NCBI RefSeq assembly: GCF_022829295.1
Contig: NZ_JAKSYH010000022.1
Coordinates: 1 to 64,000, forward strand
Reading direction: 5' to 3'
Length of the DNA: 64,000 nucleotides
DNA from: Methylobacterium sp. J-088
GTDB lineage: Bacteria; Pseudomonadota; Alphaproteobacteria; Rhizobiales; Beijerinckiaceae
Shown here in pieces: positions 35,801 to 44,903 of the stretch; position 1 is the stretch's first letter; each line of letters begins with the position of its first letter. The notes under the pieces are model-generated. The model searched no databases. It was not told the DNA's origin and saw nothing but the letters and a program-made list of their open reading frames with translations. The position numbers were made by a program, and so were the translations under genes.

Positions 35801-38124
35801 ACCTCGGCGTCGCCGTGAAGGCGCCCGAGCGGGCGCGCCCGCGCCAGGACCTGACCCTGCCGATCCAGCTCACCGGCCTGAAACCCGGCGAGGCGGCGCG
35901 GATTACCGTGGCGCTGGTCGATGTCGGGATCCTGAGTCTCACGCGCTACGCCGCGCCGGACCCGACCCAGTATTTCCTCGGCCAGAGGGCGCTCGGGCCG
36001 GAATTTCGCGACCTCTACGGCTACCTGATCGACGGCATGCAGGGCTCCGTGGGCGCGATCCGCTCCGGCGGCGATGCGGGCGGCGGCGAACTCGCCGATT
36101 CTCCGCCGACCCAGGCGCCGCTCGCCCTCTATTCCGGAATCGTGACCGTGGGGCCGGACGGCACCGCCAGCGTCACCTTCCCGATCCCCGCCTTCAACGG
36201 CACGGGCCGCGTGATGGTCACTGCCTGGAGCGGCGGCCGTGTGGGCCAAGCCCAGGCCGACGTGATCATCCGCGATCCCGTCGTGCTCACCGCCACGCTG
36301 CCGCGCTTCCTCGATACCGGCGACCGCTCGCGCCTGTTCGTGGCCCTCGACAACGTCGAGGGGCAGGCGGGCGACTACACGGTCGATCTGAGCCCGAGCG
36401 GGCCGGTCGTGGTCGGCGCCTCTGCGCTGCGCCAGACGTTCCGGCTGGAGGCCGGCGCCAAGGGCCAGTTCGCGATCCCGCTGACCGCGGCGGGGCCGGG
36501 CACGGCGCGGCTCGACCTCGCCTTGTCGGGCCCCGGCCTTCCGACTGCGCTGACCCAGAGCTTCGTCCTCGGGATCGCGCCCGGGACCGGCGCCCTGCTG
36601 CGCCGCTCCGTGCGCAGCCTCGCCCCCGGGGCGGCACTGACGCTCACGCCGGACCTGCTGGCCGACCTGCTTCCCGGCACCGGCAGCGTCTCGCTCTCGG
36701 TCACGCCGCTGCCGGGCCTCGACGTGGCGGCCCTGCTGCAGGCGCTCGACCGCTACCCGTATGGCTGCTCCGAGCAGGTGGTCAGCCGGGCGATGCCGCT
36801 GCTCTACGTCAACAAGCTCGCCACGCTGGACAAACTCGCCCTCGACGCGGGCGCGGACGAGCGGGTGCGCGACGCGATCGAGCGGCTGCTCGCCCGCCAG
36901 GATTCGAGCGGCGATTTCGGCCTGTGGTCGGCGCAGGGGTCGAGCGACCTGTGGCTCGACGCCTACGTGACCGATTTCCTGACGCGGGCCCGGGAGCGCG
37001 GCTTCGCGGTGCCGCAGAAGGCCTTCGCCCAGGCGCTCGACTACCTGCGCAACGCGGTGGCCAACGCCTCCGAGGTGCGCAACGGCGGCGCCGATCTCGC
37101 CTACGCGGCCTACGTGCTCGCCCGGAACGGCCGCCCGGTGATGGGCGACCTGCGCTACCTCGCCGACACCAAGCTCACCGACTTCTCCTCCGCGCTCGGG
37201 CGGGCGCAGCTCGCCGCCGCCCTGGCGCTGCTGGGCGACCGCGGCCGGGCCGCCCGGGCGATGGAATCGGCGCTCACCGCGCTGCGGGCTGAGCGCGACA
37301 AGGGCCAGTACCGGGCCGATTACGGCTCCCGCCTGCGCGACGGCGCCGGGCTGATCACGCTGGCGGCCGAGAGCGGGCTGACGCAGAGCGCCCTCGGCCC
37401 GGTCGCCGCTGTGTTCGGCGAGGAGCAGCAGACCGAGCGGTCGACGAGCACGCAGGAGAATGCCTGGATGGTGCTCGCCGCCGAGAGCCTGTCCAAGGAA
37501 GCGGACGCCCTGTCGTTCAGCCTCGACGGCGCACCGCAGACCGGGATTCTCGCGCGGGTCTACCGGGAGGCGCGCTTGGCGGTGCGGGGCGTGCAGCTGG
37601 TCAATACCGGCCGTGGCCCCGTGCAGGTGGCCGTGACCGTCAACGGCAATCCCCTGGCGCCGGAACCGGCGGCCGCGCAGGGCTACGCGGTGGAGCGGAG
37701 CTATCATCGCCTCGACGGCAGCCTGGTCGATCCGGCGGCGGGCCTGCGCCAGAACGACCGGCTCGTGGTGGTACTGAAGGTGAGCGAGGCCAAGGCGGAG
37801 GCCGCGCGCCTCCTGCTGGTCGATCCCCTGCCGGCGGGGCTCGAGATCGACAACCCGAAGCTGCTGGACGCCGACGTGCTCCAGGGGCTGGCCTTCGCCA
37901 AGTCGGAGGTGCAGCCGGTCCATACCGAGTTCCGCGACGACCGGTTCGTGGCGGCCTACGACCGCGACCCGAGCCAGTCGGCCTTCTTCACCGTCGCCTA
38001 CACGGTGCGGGCGGTCTCGCCGGGAACCTACGTGCATCCGGGCGCCACCGTGGAGGACATGTACCGCCCGGCGCGCTTCGGGCGGACCGCAACCGGGAGC
38101 GTCACGGTCGGGGCGGCGAAGTAG
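32830..38124 (+). CDS. Alpha-2-macroglobulin family protein
   Basis: A very large periplasmic protein of about 1,764 residues. The signal peptide (MARLGRLAGALALLGWVAGGPALAQ) ends in ALA-Q, a signal peptidase I site, so it is secreted but not a lipoprotein. Macroglobulin domains fill the N-terminal half, with the MG1 and bait-region-like parts around residues 500-1150. The thioester motif is YGCSEQ (Cys1313, Gln1316), so covalent trapping is predicted to be possible. The complement/thioester-helical domain and receptor-like C-terminus follow. Family members trap invading proteases and are often paired with penicillin-binding protein PbpC; none is adjacent. ATG 32830 is preferred over GTG 32815 because it gives a clean signal peptide with GGGGA upstream. 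Confidence 0.92.
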   Translation: MARLGRLAGALALLGWVAGGPALAQNAAVPRAAPRLATTAPAPFAKTFVRDDLASTALRLEAALKAEAGTALRPAAQSRTAGQALIAAGKPDQALTPLAAAAAADPADIRNWQAYARAAAAAFETLDENDYKGRTRLRERAIAAAYRAYERSGTALDAAASLALVGAAEAERESWRPALEAYAASLALADDGAVRETYDRLRAEHGFRILGYKVDSDAAAPRACFTLSDAVVPKTDYAPYVAVSGTSAAAVTAEDTQICVDGLKHGGRYAIVLRQGLPSTVGESLLKSADYEIYVRDRAPQVRVTGRNYVLPRTGQAGVPLVSVNAAKLDVEVLRIGDRGLLPTLRSEDFLGQLSGATARSIAAEKGVRVWKGTLDTAKAELNQEAVTAFPVLQAVGKLEPGIYVMLARPSGTDAADDEGYDTQATQWFVVSDLGLTATKGRDGVHVVLRSLASAQVMPGAEIRLIARNNEVLGTRTTDAQGHAAFDPGLARGEGGLAPSLVVAQAGTDYGFLDLNLGAFDLTDRGVKGRPETGGLDAYLFPERGVYRSGETVQLTALLRDAVGAAVPDLPLTLVVKRPDGVEYRRVSVPDQGLGGRALPLPLLSGAMHGTWRVSAYTDPKAPPIGETSFLVEDYVPERLEVTLKARQAALHRGEAAQVDVAARYLYGAPGADLDVSGSVTVQAAATSGIKGLDGYSIGLDDEAVESATQELQEHATTGAQGSAVVTVLVPQVAALRALEAKITLAVGEPGGRALSRSLTLPILPAGPVLALRKGFTELNDGGIAGFDVVLATPEGALLARPGVSWTLSRVDQSYQWYRADGRWSFEPVKTTKRVASGTVDLRAGGSSRIEAPVGLGRYRLDVSAPGAPEASASLGFEVGWGGSQTADAPDLLDLTLDKPGYAAGDTLRAKLSPKFKGQASLMVVSDRVHETLEVSVPEGGTTVSVPVKAEWGAGAYLIATAYRPLDQAAKRLPGRALGLAWFSVDRETRNLGVAVKAPERARPRQDLTLPIQLTGLKPGEAARITVALVDVGILSLTRYAAPDPTQYFLGQRALGPEFRDLYGYLIDGMQGSVGAIRSGGDAGGGELADSPPTQAPLALYSGIVTVGPDGTASVTFPIPAFNGTGRVMVTAWSGGRVGQAQADVIIRDPVVLTATLPRFLDTGDRSRLFVALDNVEGQAGDYTVDLSPSGPVVVGASALRQTFRLEAGAKGQFAIPLTAAGPGTARLDLALSGPGLPTALTQSFVLGIAPGTGALLRRSVRSLAPGAALTLTPDLLADLLPGTGSVSLSVTPLPGLDVAALLQALDRYPYGCSEQVVSRAMPLLYVNKLATLDKLALDAGADERVRDAIERLLARQDSSGDFGLWSAQGSSDLWLDAYVTDFLTRARERGFAVPQKAFAQALDYLRNAVANASEVRNGGADLAYAAYVLARNGRPVMGDLRYLADTKLTDFSSALGRAQLAAALALLGDRGRAARAMESALTALRAERDKGQYRADYGSRLRDGAGLITLAAESGLTQSALGPVAAVFGEEQQTERSTSTQENAWMVLAAESLSKEADALSFSLDGAPQTGILARVYREARLAVRGVQLVNTGRGPVQVAVTVNGNPLAPEPAAAQGYAVERSYHRLDGSLVDPAAGLRQNDRLVVVLKVSEAKAEAARLLLVDPLPAGLEIDNPKLLDADVLQGLAFAKSEVQPVHTEFRDDRFVAAYDRDPSQSAFFTVAYTVRAVSPGTYVHPGATVEDMYRPARFGRTATGSVTVGAAK

Positions 38125-38166
38125 GAGGCGGCGGGTCCGGATGTGACTGCGGACGGGGTATCCTGC

Positions 38167-38580
38167 TCAGCCGACCGGCCGGGGGAGGGCCGGGCGGATA
38201 TCGATCTTCGGAAAATCGTTGCCGACGTAGAGCAGGGGGACGCCGTGCATCTGCGCACAGGCATAGGCGAAGCAGTCGCCGAGGTTCAGGCGGGCCGGGT
38301 GGCGGCCCTTGCCGTAGCGGGCGTGCGCAGCAACGGCGATGCGGATTTCGGCGATGCCAAGGGAAACCAACGCGATATCGACCTTCTCGCGGAAGCCGTT
38401 CACGATGCCCTCGGCAGTTTCGGGTGACACCGAATGAATGCAGGCCACCGCCAGGATGGCCTCGAACAGGGCAAGGGCGCTCGTCAAACGCTGTGGGGCT
38501 TGGCGAAGACGATCCGCCACCTGTTTGTACCCCTCCTCGCGGCACAGGATCGCGACGATCGCCGAGGCATCGATAAACAT
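38167..38580 (-). CDS. vapC: PIN-domain ribonuclease toxin, VapC-type
   Basis: A 137-residue PIN-domain protein. Predicted acidic metal ligands are Asp4 (MFIDASA), Glu40 (ALFEAIL), Asp102 ([10 protein letters not shown]) and Asp122 (VGNDFPK), so the active site is complete. VapC toxins are Mg-dependent ribonucleases that cleave tRNA or rRNA and are held inactive by VapB. ATG 38580 shares its A with the TGA of the upstream antitoxin frame (TGATG), so it is normally coupled to that gene. The antitoxin frame carries an in-frame amber codon, yet this toxin appears intact. Confidence 0.9.
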   Translation of the reverse strand: MFIDASAIVAILCREEGYKQVADRLRQAPQRLTSALALFEAILAVACIHSVSPETAEGIVNGFREKVDIALVSLGIAEIRIAVAAHARYGKGRHPARLNLGDCFAYACAQMHGVPLLYVGNDFPKIDIRPALPRPVG

Positions 38581-38819
38581 CAGTCTTCGTAGAGGCTGCT
38601 GTAGAACGCCTTGTCGGCCTTGAGCCCCGTCGCCGGGTAGGCTGCCAGCTTATCTTGGAGCGGTTTGATCTTCGCGAGGAAATCAGCCAGCGACTCCTCG
38701 CGGCGACCCAACTAGTTCACGAGCGCGATTCGCACCGCCTCGGTCTTGCTCACGCCGGCCTTCGATGCCAGCGTCTCGGCGAGTCGATTCACCTCTTCGC
38801 TGCGGATGTTGAGCGGCAT
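38580..38819 (-). pseudogene. vapB: VapB-type antitoxin interrupted by an in-frame amber codon
   Basis: The 79-codon frame starts at ATG 38819, six bases after a GGAGG site, and ends in TGA at 38580-38582 fused to the vapC start. Codons 1-35 read [20 protein letters not shown] and onward to VRIALVN, the usual start of the VapB/PSK-type family. Codon 36 (38712-38714) is TAG. The frame then continues [20 protein letters not shown] to YSSLYED, a normal VapB tail, without frameshift. A Glu codon GAG changed to TAG is the simplest explanation (NELGRRE is a common family sequence). TTG directly after the TAG, or GTG at codon 34, could allow re-initiation. It may be a pseudogene, a recoded gene or a sequencing error. 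Confidence 0.75.
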
Positions 38820-38829
38820 GGTGACCTCC

Positions 38830-38859
38830 GTGTAGACACAGAAAGGTTAGTGTCTACAC
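38830..38859 (-). promoter_or_regulatory. vapBC operator, perfect 10-bp inverted repeat
   Basis: GTGTAGACAC and GTGTCTACAC form a perfect 10+10 inverted repeat around a 10-base centre, immediately upstream of the vapB ribosome binding site. This is the expected site for autoregulation by the VapB-VapC complex. A TAACCT hexamer in the centre could be the -10 box. Confidence 0.75.
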
Positions 38860-38900
38860 GCAGACGCCGCAAGCGGCCCGTACCCCGACCAAGGATCCCG

Positions 38901-40742
38901 ATGACCCGCCTCGACGAGGCCCGCGCCGCGCTTAAAAAAACCTTCGGCTACGAGGATTTCCGGCCCGGCCAGGACGAGGTGATCGGCGCGGTGCTGGATG
39001 GCGACGACGTGTTCGCCGTGATGCCCACGGGCTCTGGCAAGTCCATGACCTACCAGCTCCCGGCGTTGGTCGATCCGGGGCTGACCGTGGTGGTCTCGCC
39101 GCTGATCGCGCTGATGCACGATCAGGTGCAGCAGATGAAGAGCGTCGGTGTCGAGGCCGCGACCCTCAACTCGAGCGTGACGGAATCCGACTCGCGCGAG
39201 ACCTGGCGGATGCTGCGCTCGGGGGAACTCCGGCTGCTGTTCGTCTCGCCCGAGCGCCTGCTGATGGAGGGCTGCATCGAGGCCCTGCGCGGGGCCGGCG
39301 TAAGGCGGCTGGCCGTCGACGAAGCGCATTGCGTCTCGCAATGGGGCCACGATTTCCGGCCGGAATACCGCGAGATCGCCCGCGCCCGCACGGCGCTCGG
39401 CAACATCCAGACCCTGGCGCTGACCGCCACCGCCGATGCTGCGACCCGCGCCGAGATCGCCGAGCGGCTGTTCCCGCAGGGGCGGCCGCCAAAGATCTTC
39501 GTCCACTCCTTCGACCGGCCGAACATCCGGCTGACCTTCCAGCCGAAGGACAACCCGGCCCGGCAGATCGAGCGCTTCCTGAAGCACCGGCGGTCTGAGA
39601 GCGGGATCATCTATTGCTCGTCGCGCAAGCGCGTCGAACAGCTCGCCGAGACCCTCAAGAAGGACGGGTTCGACGCGCTGCCCTATCATGCCGGCCTCGA
39701 CCAGGGCACGCGCATGCGCAACCAGGACCGGTTCCTGCAGGAGGACGGGGTGGTGATGACCGCCACGATCGCCTTCGGCATGGGCATCAACAAGCCGGAC
39801 GTGCGCTTCGTCTGCCACGCCGACATGCCCAACAACGTCGAGGGCTACTATCAGGAGATCGGCCGCGCAGGGCGCGACGGACTGCCGGCCGATACGCTCA
39901 CCCTCTACGGTCTCGACGATATGGCGCTCCGCCGCCGCCAGATCGACGAGAAGGAGATCTCCGACGAGCGCCGCCGGGTCGAGCGGCGCAAGCTCGAGGC
40001 GATGATCACCCTGTGCGAGGGCGCCACCTGCCGGCGGCAATCGCTGCTCGGCTATTTCGGCGAGGCGAGCGAGCCCTGCGGCCGCTGCGACCTGTGCCGG
40101 GGCGGCGTCACCCTGGTGGACGGCACGGTCTCGGCCCAGAAGATCCTCTCGGCGATCGTGCGCACCGGGCAGCGCTTCGGCGCGGCCTATATCTGCGACG
40201 TGGTCCACGGCAAGGAGAGCGAGCCGATCCGCCGCAACGGCCACGCGGGCCTGAAGACCTTCGGGGTCGGCGCCGACAAGCCGGTGGCGGCATGGCGGGC
40301 GATCCTGCGCCAGCTCTTCGCGGCCGGGGCCATCGCCGAGAATACCGACGGCTATGGCGGCCTGTCGATGACCGCGAAGGGCGAGGCGATCCTGTACGGA
40401 CGGGAGCCCGTCCAGCTCCGCCCCGACCCGGAACCGAAGGCGGACTCCCGCGAGCGCCGCCGCGCTGCGCCCCGCGAGGACGGGGAGATCGCGCTGTCGG
40501 AGACCGACGAGGCGCTGTTCCAGCACCTGCGCGGCCTGCGCGCAACGCTGGCCCGGGCCGAGGGGATCGCGGCCTTCATGGTCTTTCCCGACCGCACGCT
40601 GATCGAGATGGCCCGCCAGAAACCCGTCGATCTCTGGGCCCTGCGCACCGTACACGGGGTCGGCGAGCGCAAGCGCGAGGCCTATGGCGAGCGGTTCGTG
40701 GCGGCGATCGCCGACTTCCTGTCCCATCCCCCAGCGGCATGA
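38901..40742 (+). CDS. recQ: ATP-dependent DNA helicase RecQ
   Basis: A 613-residue superfamily 2 helicase. Motif I is [16 protein letters not shown], motif II is [18 protein letters not shown] (DEAH), motif III is LTATA, and motif VI is [11 protein letters not shown] zinc-binding region ([12 protein letters not shown]...CGRCDLC) and a winged-helix domain follow, with a C-terminal HRDC domain (about 530-610). RecQ unwinds DNA with 3'-5' polarity in recombination and replication-fork repair. ATG 38901 is chosen because the frame upstream is antisense to the vapBC region. Confidence 0.95.
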   Translation: MTRLDEARAALKKTFGYEDFRPGQDEVIGAVLDGDDVFAVMPTGSGKSMTYQLPALVDPGLTVVVSPLIALMHDQVQQMKSVGVEAATLNSSVTESDSRETWRMLRSGELRLLFVSPERLLMEGCIEALRGAGVRRLAVDEAHCVSQWGHDFRPEYREIARARTALGNIQTLALTATADAATRAEIAERLFPQGRPPKIFVHSFDRPNIRLTFQPKDNPARQIERFLKHRRSESGIIYCSSRKRVEQLAETLKKDGFDALPYHAGLDQGTRMRNQDRFLQEDGVVMTATIAFGMGINKPDVRFVCHADMPNNVEGYYQEIGRAGRDGLPADTLTLYGLDDMALRRRQIDEKEISDERRRVERRKLEAMITLCEGATCRRQSLLGYFGEASEPCGRCDLCRGGVTLVDGTVSAQKILSAIVRTGQRFGAAYICDVVHGKESEPIRRNGHAGLKTFGVGADKPVAAWRAILRQLFAAGAIAENTDGYGGLSMTAKGEAILYGREPVQLRPDPEPKADSRERRRAAPREDGEIALSETDEALFQHLRGLRATLARAEGIAAFMVFPDRTLIEMARQKPVDLWALRTVHGVGERKREAYGERFVAAIADFLSHPPAA

Positions 40743-40837
40743 GATGAGGCCCGCCGTCTCAACGCGCTGGGGCGGTTGGTGTAGGCAGGGCGCCCCCAAC
40801 CGAATCGATCGGACCCGTCATTTCCGTTTCCGCACCC

Positions 40838-42085
40838 GTGACCGATACGCCGCCCCGGACTGCCCCGGATGAAGCCGCCGCCCGATCAGGACCGCCGCGT
40901 TCTCCGATTCTGACCTCCCGGACCGTGTTCTACCTGCCGGGCTTCGACCCGCGGGAGCCCGAGGTCTACTGGGGCCTCTTCCGCCGCGAGGCCCGCCTCA
41001 CCGCGTCCCGGCGCGGTGCCGCGATCGCAGTGGGCGATCCGGTCCGCTCGGCCGACGGGCTCGCTCTTGCCTGGAGCGTGCAGTCGCGCGGTGTCGACAC
41101 CCGCACTGTCCTGCTGCGCTGGGAGGACATCGTCCGCGCGCGCTTCCCGCAATCCGGCTGGGCCCGCCTCCGGGGCGTCCCGGCACTGCTCTGGCGGCTG
41201 TGGCGCTCGGGCTACGCGACCGATCTGCGCCGGGAGGGCTGGCGCTTCTCCACGGTGATCTTCGGCGTGCATCTCATCTATCTGGCTCTGGTCGGCCTCA
41301 GCCTCGCCCTGGCGGGGGGGCTCGTCGCCCTGGCGCCGGACGCGCTGCGCCCCTGGTCCCTGCTGGCGGTTCCGCCCCTGGCCTACGCGATCCTGGCCGG
41401 ACTGATGCGGGTGACCCGCGGCAAGCCCCTCTACGTCTCCCACCTCGTGGACGACACCGCCTTCACCCACGCCTACGCGGCCGGCGCGGCGCCCGAAATG
41501 GCGCCCCGCCTCGACGCCTTCGCGGCCCGCATCCGCGCCGCCGAGGGCGAGGCCGACGAGGTGGTGGTGGTGGGCCATTCCTCGTCGAGCTTCCTCGGGA
41601 TCGAGGTGCTGGACCGGGTGCTCGCCCACGATCCCGGCTTCGGCACCCGCGGCACGCCGGTCACCTTCGTGAGCATCGGCAGCGTCATCCCGTGGCTCGG
41701 CCTCGACCCGGCCGCACTGGGCTTCCGCGACGCGCTCCTGCGCTTCGGGCGGGCACGGCAGATCGGCTGGATCGATGTGCGTGCCCCCTGGGACTGGCTG
41801 TCGATCCACGCCCAGAACCCCCTGGCCGCCTGCGCGCTCACCCCGCCGGACCCGGAGCGCCCGGCCGTGCTCGGGGTGATGATCAACGACCTGATCACGG
41901 GCAGCGATGTCCGCCGGCGCCAGTGGAACCTGTTCCAGATGCATTTCCAGTTGCTCATGGCGAGCCAGAGCGTGGACGGCTTCGATTATCTCGACCTGAT
42001 GACCGGGCCGGAGCCGGTGCATGCTCTGATCGCACGATGCCGAGAGAATGAGCCGGATGGCGACGCCGGTCGTCGACCGGCTTGA
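40838..42085 (+). CDS. Hypothetical membrane protein with alpha/beta-hydrolase-like motif
   Basis: A 415-residue protein, GTG start. The opening FYLPGFDPREPEVYWGLFRREARL and the later VVVVGHSSSSFLGIEVLDRVL resemble the strand-turn-nucleophile layout of alpha/beta hydrolases, with GHSSS in place of GHSxG. A two-segment membrane insertion (about residues 142-190) splits the hydrolase-like parts. An esterase or lipase role is possible but the catalytic acid and histidine cannot be assigned confidently. It lies between recQ and purL, with no operon relation evident. Confidence 0.75.
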   Translation: MTDTPPRTAPDEAAARSGPPRSPILTSRTVFYLPGFDPREPEVYWGLFRREARLTASRRGAAIAVGDPVRSADGLALAWSVQSRGVDTRTVLLRWEDIVRARFPQSGWARLRGVPALLWRLWRSGYATDLRREGWRFSTVIFGVHLIYLALVGLSLALAGGLVALAPDALRPWSLLAVPPLAYAILAGLMRVTRGKPLYVSHLVDDTAFTHAYAAGAAPEMAPRLDAFAARIRAAEGEADEVVVVGHSSSSFLGIEVLDRVLAHDPGFGTRGTPVTFVSIGSVIPWLGLDPAALGFRDALLRFGRARQIGWIDVRAPWDWLSIHAQNPLAACALTPPDPERPAVLGVMINDLITGSDVRRRQWNLFQMHFQLLMASQSVDGFDYLDLMTGPEPVHALIARCRENEPDGDAGRRPA

Positions 42086-42394
42086 GCGCGAGCTTGTTCA
42101 CAGGTCTGATCCCTGAGAGCAGTCGGCTTCGACCGAATTCTGATCCGAAACCGACACGCGCAGACCCTTCCGCGGCAAAGGAGGAAGCGAGAAATTGCGG
42201 ATGCGGACGTTCCTGTGATTCCAAGAGATCCATGAACCCGCAAGGCCACGCCCCCGCGCCGGAATACCCACGGATGTTGCCAGGGCGGGCGCTTCCGCTC
42301 TAGAGCCGGGGCAGCCTAGATGATGCCCGCCCGGTCCGGGCTCGCCGCGGCCCGTGTCTCCCGGAACGGGCCGCTCTCTGCCGAGACCCTTCGC
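42086..42394. other. Upstream region of purL, nothing specific seen
   Basis: About 309 bases between the hydrolase-like gene and the chosen purL start. Part of it is open in the purL frame, but that extension is not conserved in character. I see no riboswitch, terminator or repeat in it. Confidence 0.4.
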
Positions 42395-44620
42395 ATGTTC
42401 CGCAACGACGTTCCGATCACCCCCGAACTCGTGGCCCAGCACGGCCTGACGCCGGACGAGTACACGCGCTTCCGCGGCCTGATCGGGCGCGATCCGACGC
42501 TGACCGAACTCGGCATCGTGTCGGCGATGTGGAACGAGCATTGTTCCTACAAATCCTCCCGCAAGCACCTGCGCGGGCTGCCGACCTCGGCGCCGTGGGT
42601 GATCCAGGGGCCGGGCGAGAACGCGGGCGTCATCGATATCGGCGACGGCCACGCCTGCGTGTTCAAGATGGAGAGCCACAACCACCCGAGCTACATCGAG
42701 CCCTACCAGGGCGCGGCGACCGGCGTGGGCGGCATCCTGCGCGACGTCTTCACCATGGGCGCGCGGCCGATCGCGGCGCTCAACGCCCTGCGGTTCGGCT
42801 CGCCCGACCATCCGCGGACCCGCGCCCTGGTCTCAGGGGTCGTGGCGGGGGTCGGCGGCTACGGCAATTCCTTCGGCGTGCCGACCGTCGGCGGGCTGAC
42901 CGGCTTCCACAAGCGCTACGACGGCAACATCCTGGTCAACGCCATGGCGGTGGGCCTCGCCCGCACCGATGCGATCTTCTACGCCGCCGCCACCGGGGTC
43001 GGGAATCCGATCGTCTATCTCGGCTCCAAGACCGGCCGCGACGGCATCCACGGCGCCACCATGGCGTCGGCCGAGTTCGACGAGGCCACCGAGTCGAAGC
43101 GCCCGACCGTGCAGGTCGGCGATCCCTTCGCCGAGAAGCTGCTGCTGGAGGCCTGCCTGGAACTGATGGCCTCCGGCGCCGTGATCGCCATCCAGGACAT
43201 GGGCGCGGCCGGGCTGACCTGCTCGGCGGTGGAGATGGGCGCCAAGGGCGACCTCGGCGTCGAACTGGACATCGAGAAGGTTCCGGCTCGCGAAGCCGGC
43301 ATGACCCCCTACGAGATGATGCTGTCCGAGAGCCAGGAGCGGATGCTCATGGTGCTCAAGCCCGGCATGGAGGCGGAGGCCGAGGCCATCTTCGTGAAGT
43401 GGGGCCTCGACTTCGCGGTGATCGGGCGGACCACCGACACGCTACGCTTCGTCGTCAAGTGGCACGGCGAGACCGTCGCCGACCTGCCGATCAAGGAGCT
43501 GGGCGACAAGGCGCCGCTCTATGACCGGCCGCATCTGGCCAACACCCACCAGCCGGTGATCGCGGCCTCCGAGGTGCCGGCCCCGGCCTCGCTCACCGAC
43601 GCACTGAAGCGCTTGGTCGGCTCCCCCGACCTCGCCTCGAAGCGTTGGGTGTTCGAGCAGTACGACCACTTCATTCTGGGCAACACGGTGCAGAAGCCCG
43701 GCGGCGACGCCGCCATCGTCCGGGTCGAGGACGGGCCGAAGGGCCTCGCGCTGACCTGCGACGTCACCCCGCGCTACTGCGAGGCCGACCCGGTCGAGGG
43801 CGGCCGTCAGGCCGTGGCCGAGGCGTGGCGCAACATCACGGCGGTGGGGGCCAAGCCGCTCGCCATCACCGACAACCTGAACTTCGGCAACCCGGAAAAA
43901 CCCGAGGTGATGGGCCAGCTCGTCGGCTGCCTCCAGGGCATCGGCGAGGCCTGCCGGGCGCTGGACTTCCCGGTCGTGTCCGGCAACGTCTCGCTCTACA
44001 ACGAGACCAACGGCGTCGGCATCCTGCCGACCCCGACCATCGGCGGCGTCGGCGTGCTCGACGACGTGGCGCGCCACGCGACCATCGCCCTCAAGCGCGA
44101 GGGCGACGTGCTGGTGCTGATCGGGGTGAGCGAGGGCTGGCTCGGCCAGTCGTCCTACCTGTCGGTGATCGAAGGCCGCGAGGATGGCGCGCCGCCGCCC
44201 GTCGACCTTGCCCTGGAGCGCCGCAACGGCGACTTCGTCCGCGGGTTGATCCAGGCCGGCACCGTCGACACGGTCCACGACCTCGCGGATGGCGGCCTCG
44301 CGGTGGCTTTGGCCGAGATGGCGATGGCGGGCGGTATCGGCGCGGCGCTGCCCGACGTTCCGGTGGATCTGGCGCCCCACGCCTACCTGTTCGGCGAGGA
44401 TCAGGCCCGCTACCTGCTGGCCGTGCGGCCGGAGGCGGCCACCGAGATCCTTTCGGCTGCCGCGGCGCAAGGGGTCGCGGCGGCCTCGGTGGGCGTCACC
44501 GGCGCCGACCGTTTGACCCTGCCGGGCGGCGAGACCATATCGCTCACCGACCTGACCGCCGCGCACGAGGGCTGGCTGCCCGCCTACATGGCGAGCCAGC
44601 CCGCCGCGCCCGCCGCCTGA
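42395..44620 (+). CDS. purL: Phosphoribosylformylglycinamidine synthase subunit PurL
   Basis: A 741-residue PurL of the small type, which works with separate PurS and PurQ subunits. It converts FGAR and glutamine-derived ammonia to FGAM in purine synthesis. Visible landmarks are [22 protein letters not shown] near the N-terminus, the nucleotide/metal segment [28 protein letters not shown], and two tandem AIR-synthase-like halves, the second containing [21 protein letters not shown] 42395 ([17 protein letters not shown]) is chosen because related proteins start here. The gene leads into bolA 23 bases downstream, a conserved alphaproteobacterial order. Confidence 0.95.
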   Translation: MFRNDVPITPELVAQHGLTPDEYTRFRGLIGRDPTLTELGIVSAMWNEHCSYKSSRKHLRGLPTSAPWVIQGPGENAGVIDIGDGHACVFKMESHNHPSYIEPYQGAATGVGGILRDVFTMGARPIAALNALRFGSPDHPRTRALVSGVVAGVGGYGNSFGVPTVGGLTGFHKRYDGNILVNAMAVGLARTDAIFYAAATGVGNPIVYLGSKTGRDGIHGATMASAEFDEATESKRPTVQVGDPFAEKLLLEACLELMASGAVIAIQDMGAAGLTCSAVEMGAKGDLGVELDIEKVPAREAGMTPYEMMLSESQERMLMVLKPGMEAEAEAIFVKWGLDFAVIGRTTDTLRFVVKWHGETVADLPIKELGDKAPLYDRPHLANTHQPVIAASEVPAPASLTDALKRLVGSPDLASKRWVFEQYDHFILGNTVQKPGGDAAIVRVEDGPKGLALTCDVTPRYCEADPVEGGRQAVAEAWRNITAVGAKPLAITDNLNFGNPEKPEVMGQLVGCLQGIGEACRALDFPVVSGNVSLYNETNGVGILPTPTIGGVGVLDDVARHATIALKREGDVLVLIGVSEGWLGQSSYLSVIEGREDGAPPPVDLALERRNGDFVRGLIQAGTVDTVHDLADGGLAVALAEMAMAGGIGAALPDVPVDLAPHAYLFGEDQARYLLAVRPEAATEILSAAAAQGVAAASVGVTGADRLTLPGGETISLTDLTAAHEGWLPAYMASQPAAPAA

Positions 44621-44643
44621 CCCCTTCTCCCAGGAGTGACCCG

Positions 44644-44880
44644 ATGCCGATGGATGCGGGCGAGATCGAGCGCATGATCCGCGAGGCCCTGCCGGACGCG
44701 CAGGTGGAGATCCGTGACCTCGCGGGCGACGGCGACCATTACGCCGCCACGGTCCTGTCGGCGGCCTTCAAGGGCAAGACCCGGGTGGCCCAGCACCAGA
44801 TGGTCTACGGCGCCCTCCAGGGCCGGATGGGCGGGGTGCTCCACGCCCTTGCGCTGACCACGGGCGTGCCGCAGGATTGA
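44644..44880 (+). CDS. BolA family protein
   Basis: A 78-residue BolA protein. The family pattern runs from IERMIREALPDAQVEIRDLAGDGDHYAATVLSAAFKGKTRV to HQMVYGALQGRMGGVLHALALTT. His32 and the invariant His67 are the usual cluster ligands. BolA proteins share [2Fe-2S] clusters with monothiol CGFS glutaredoxins and act in iron homeostasis or cluster trafficking; the glutaredoxin partner is encoded two genes downstream. Start ATG 44644 follows an AGGAG at 44632-44636. Confidence 0.93.
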   Translation: MPMDAGEIERMIREALPDAQVEIRDLAGDGDHYAATVLSAAFKGKTRVAQHQMVYGALQGRMGGVLHALALTTGVPQD

Positions 44881-44903
44881 GGCGACGACCCTCGAGCTTT
44901 GCG

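Noticed and set aside
32716..38037. A 1,773-codon open frame antisense to the alpha-2-macroglobulin gene.
   Set aside because: It is low complexity (Arg, Gly, Leu, Ala, His rich), has no domain content and is explained by the strong GC bias of codon position 3 on the sense strand.
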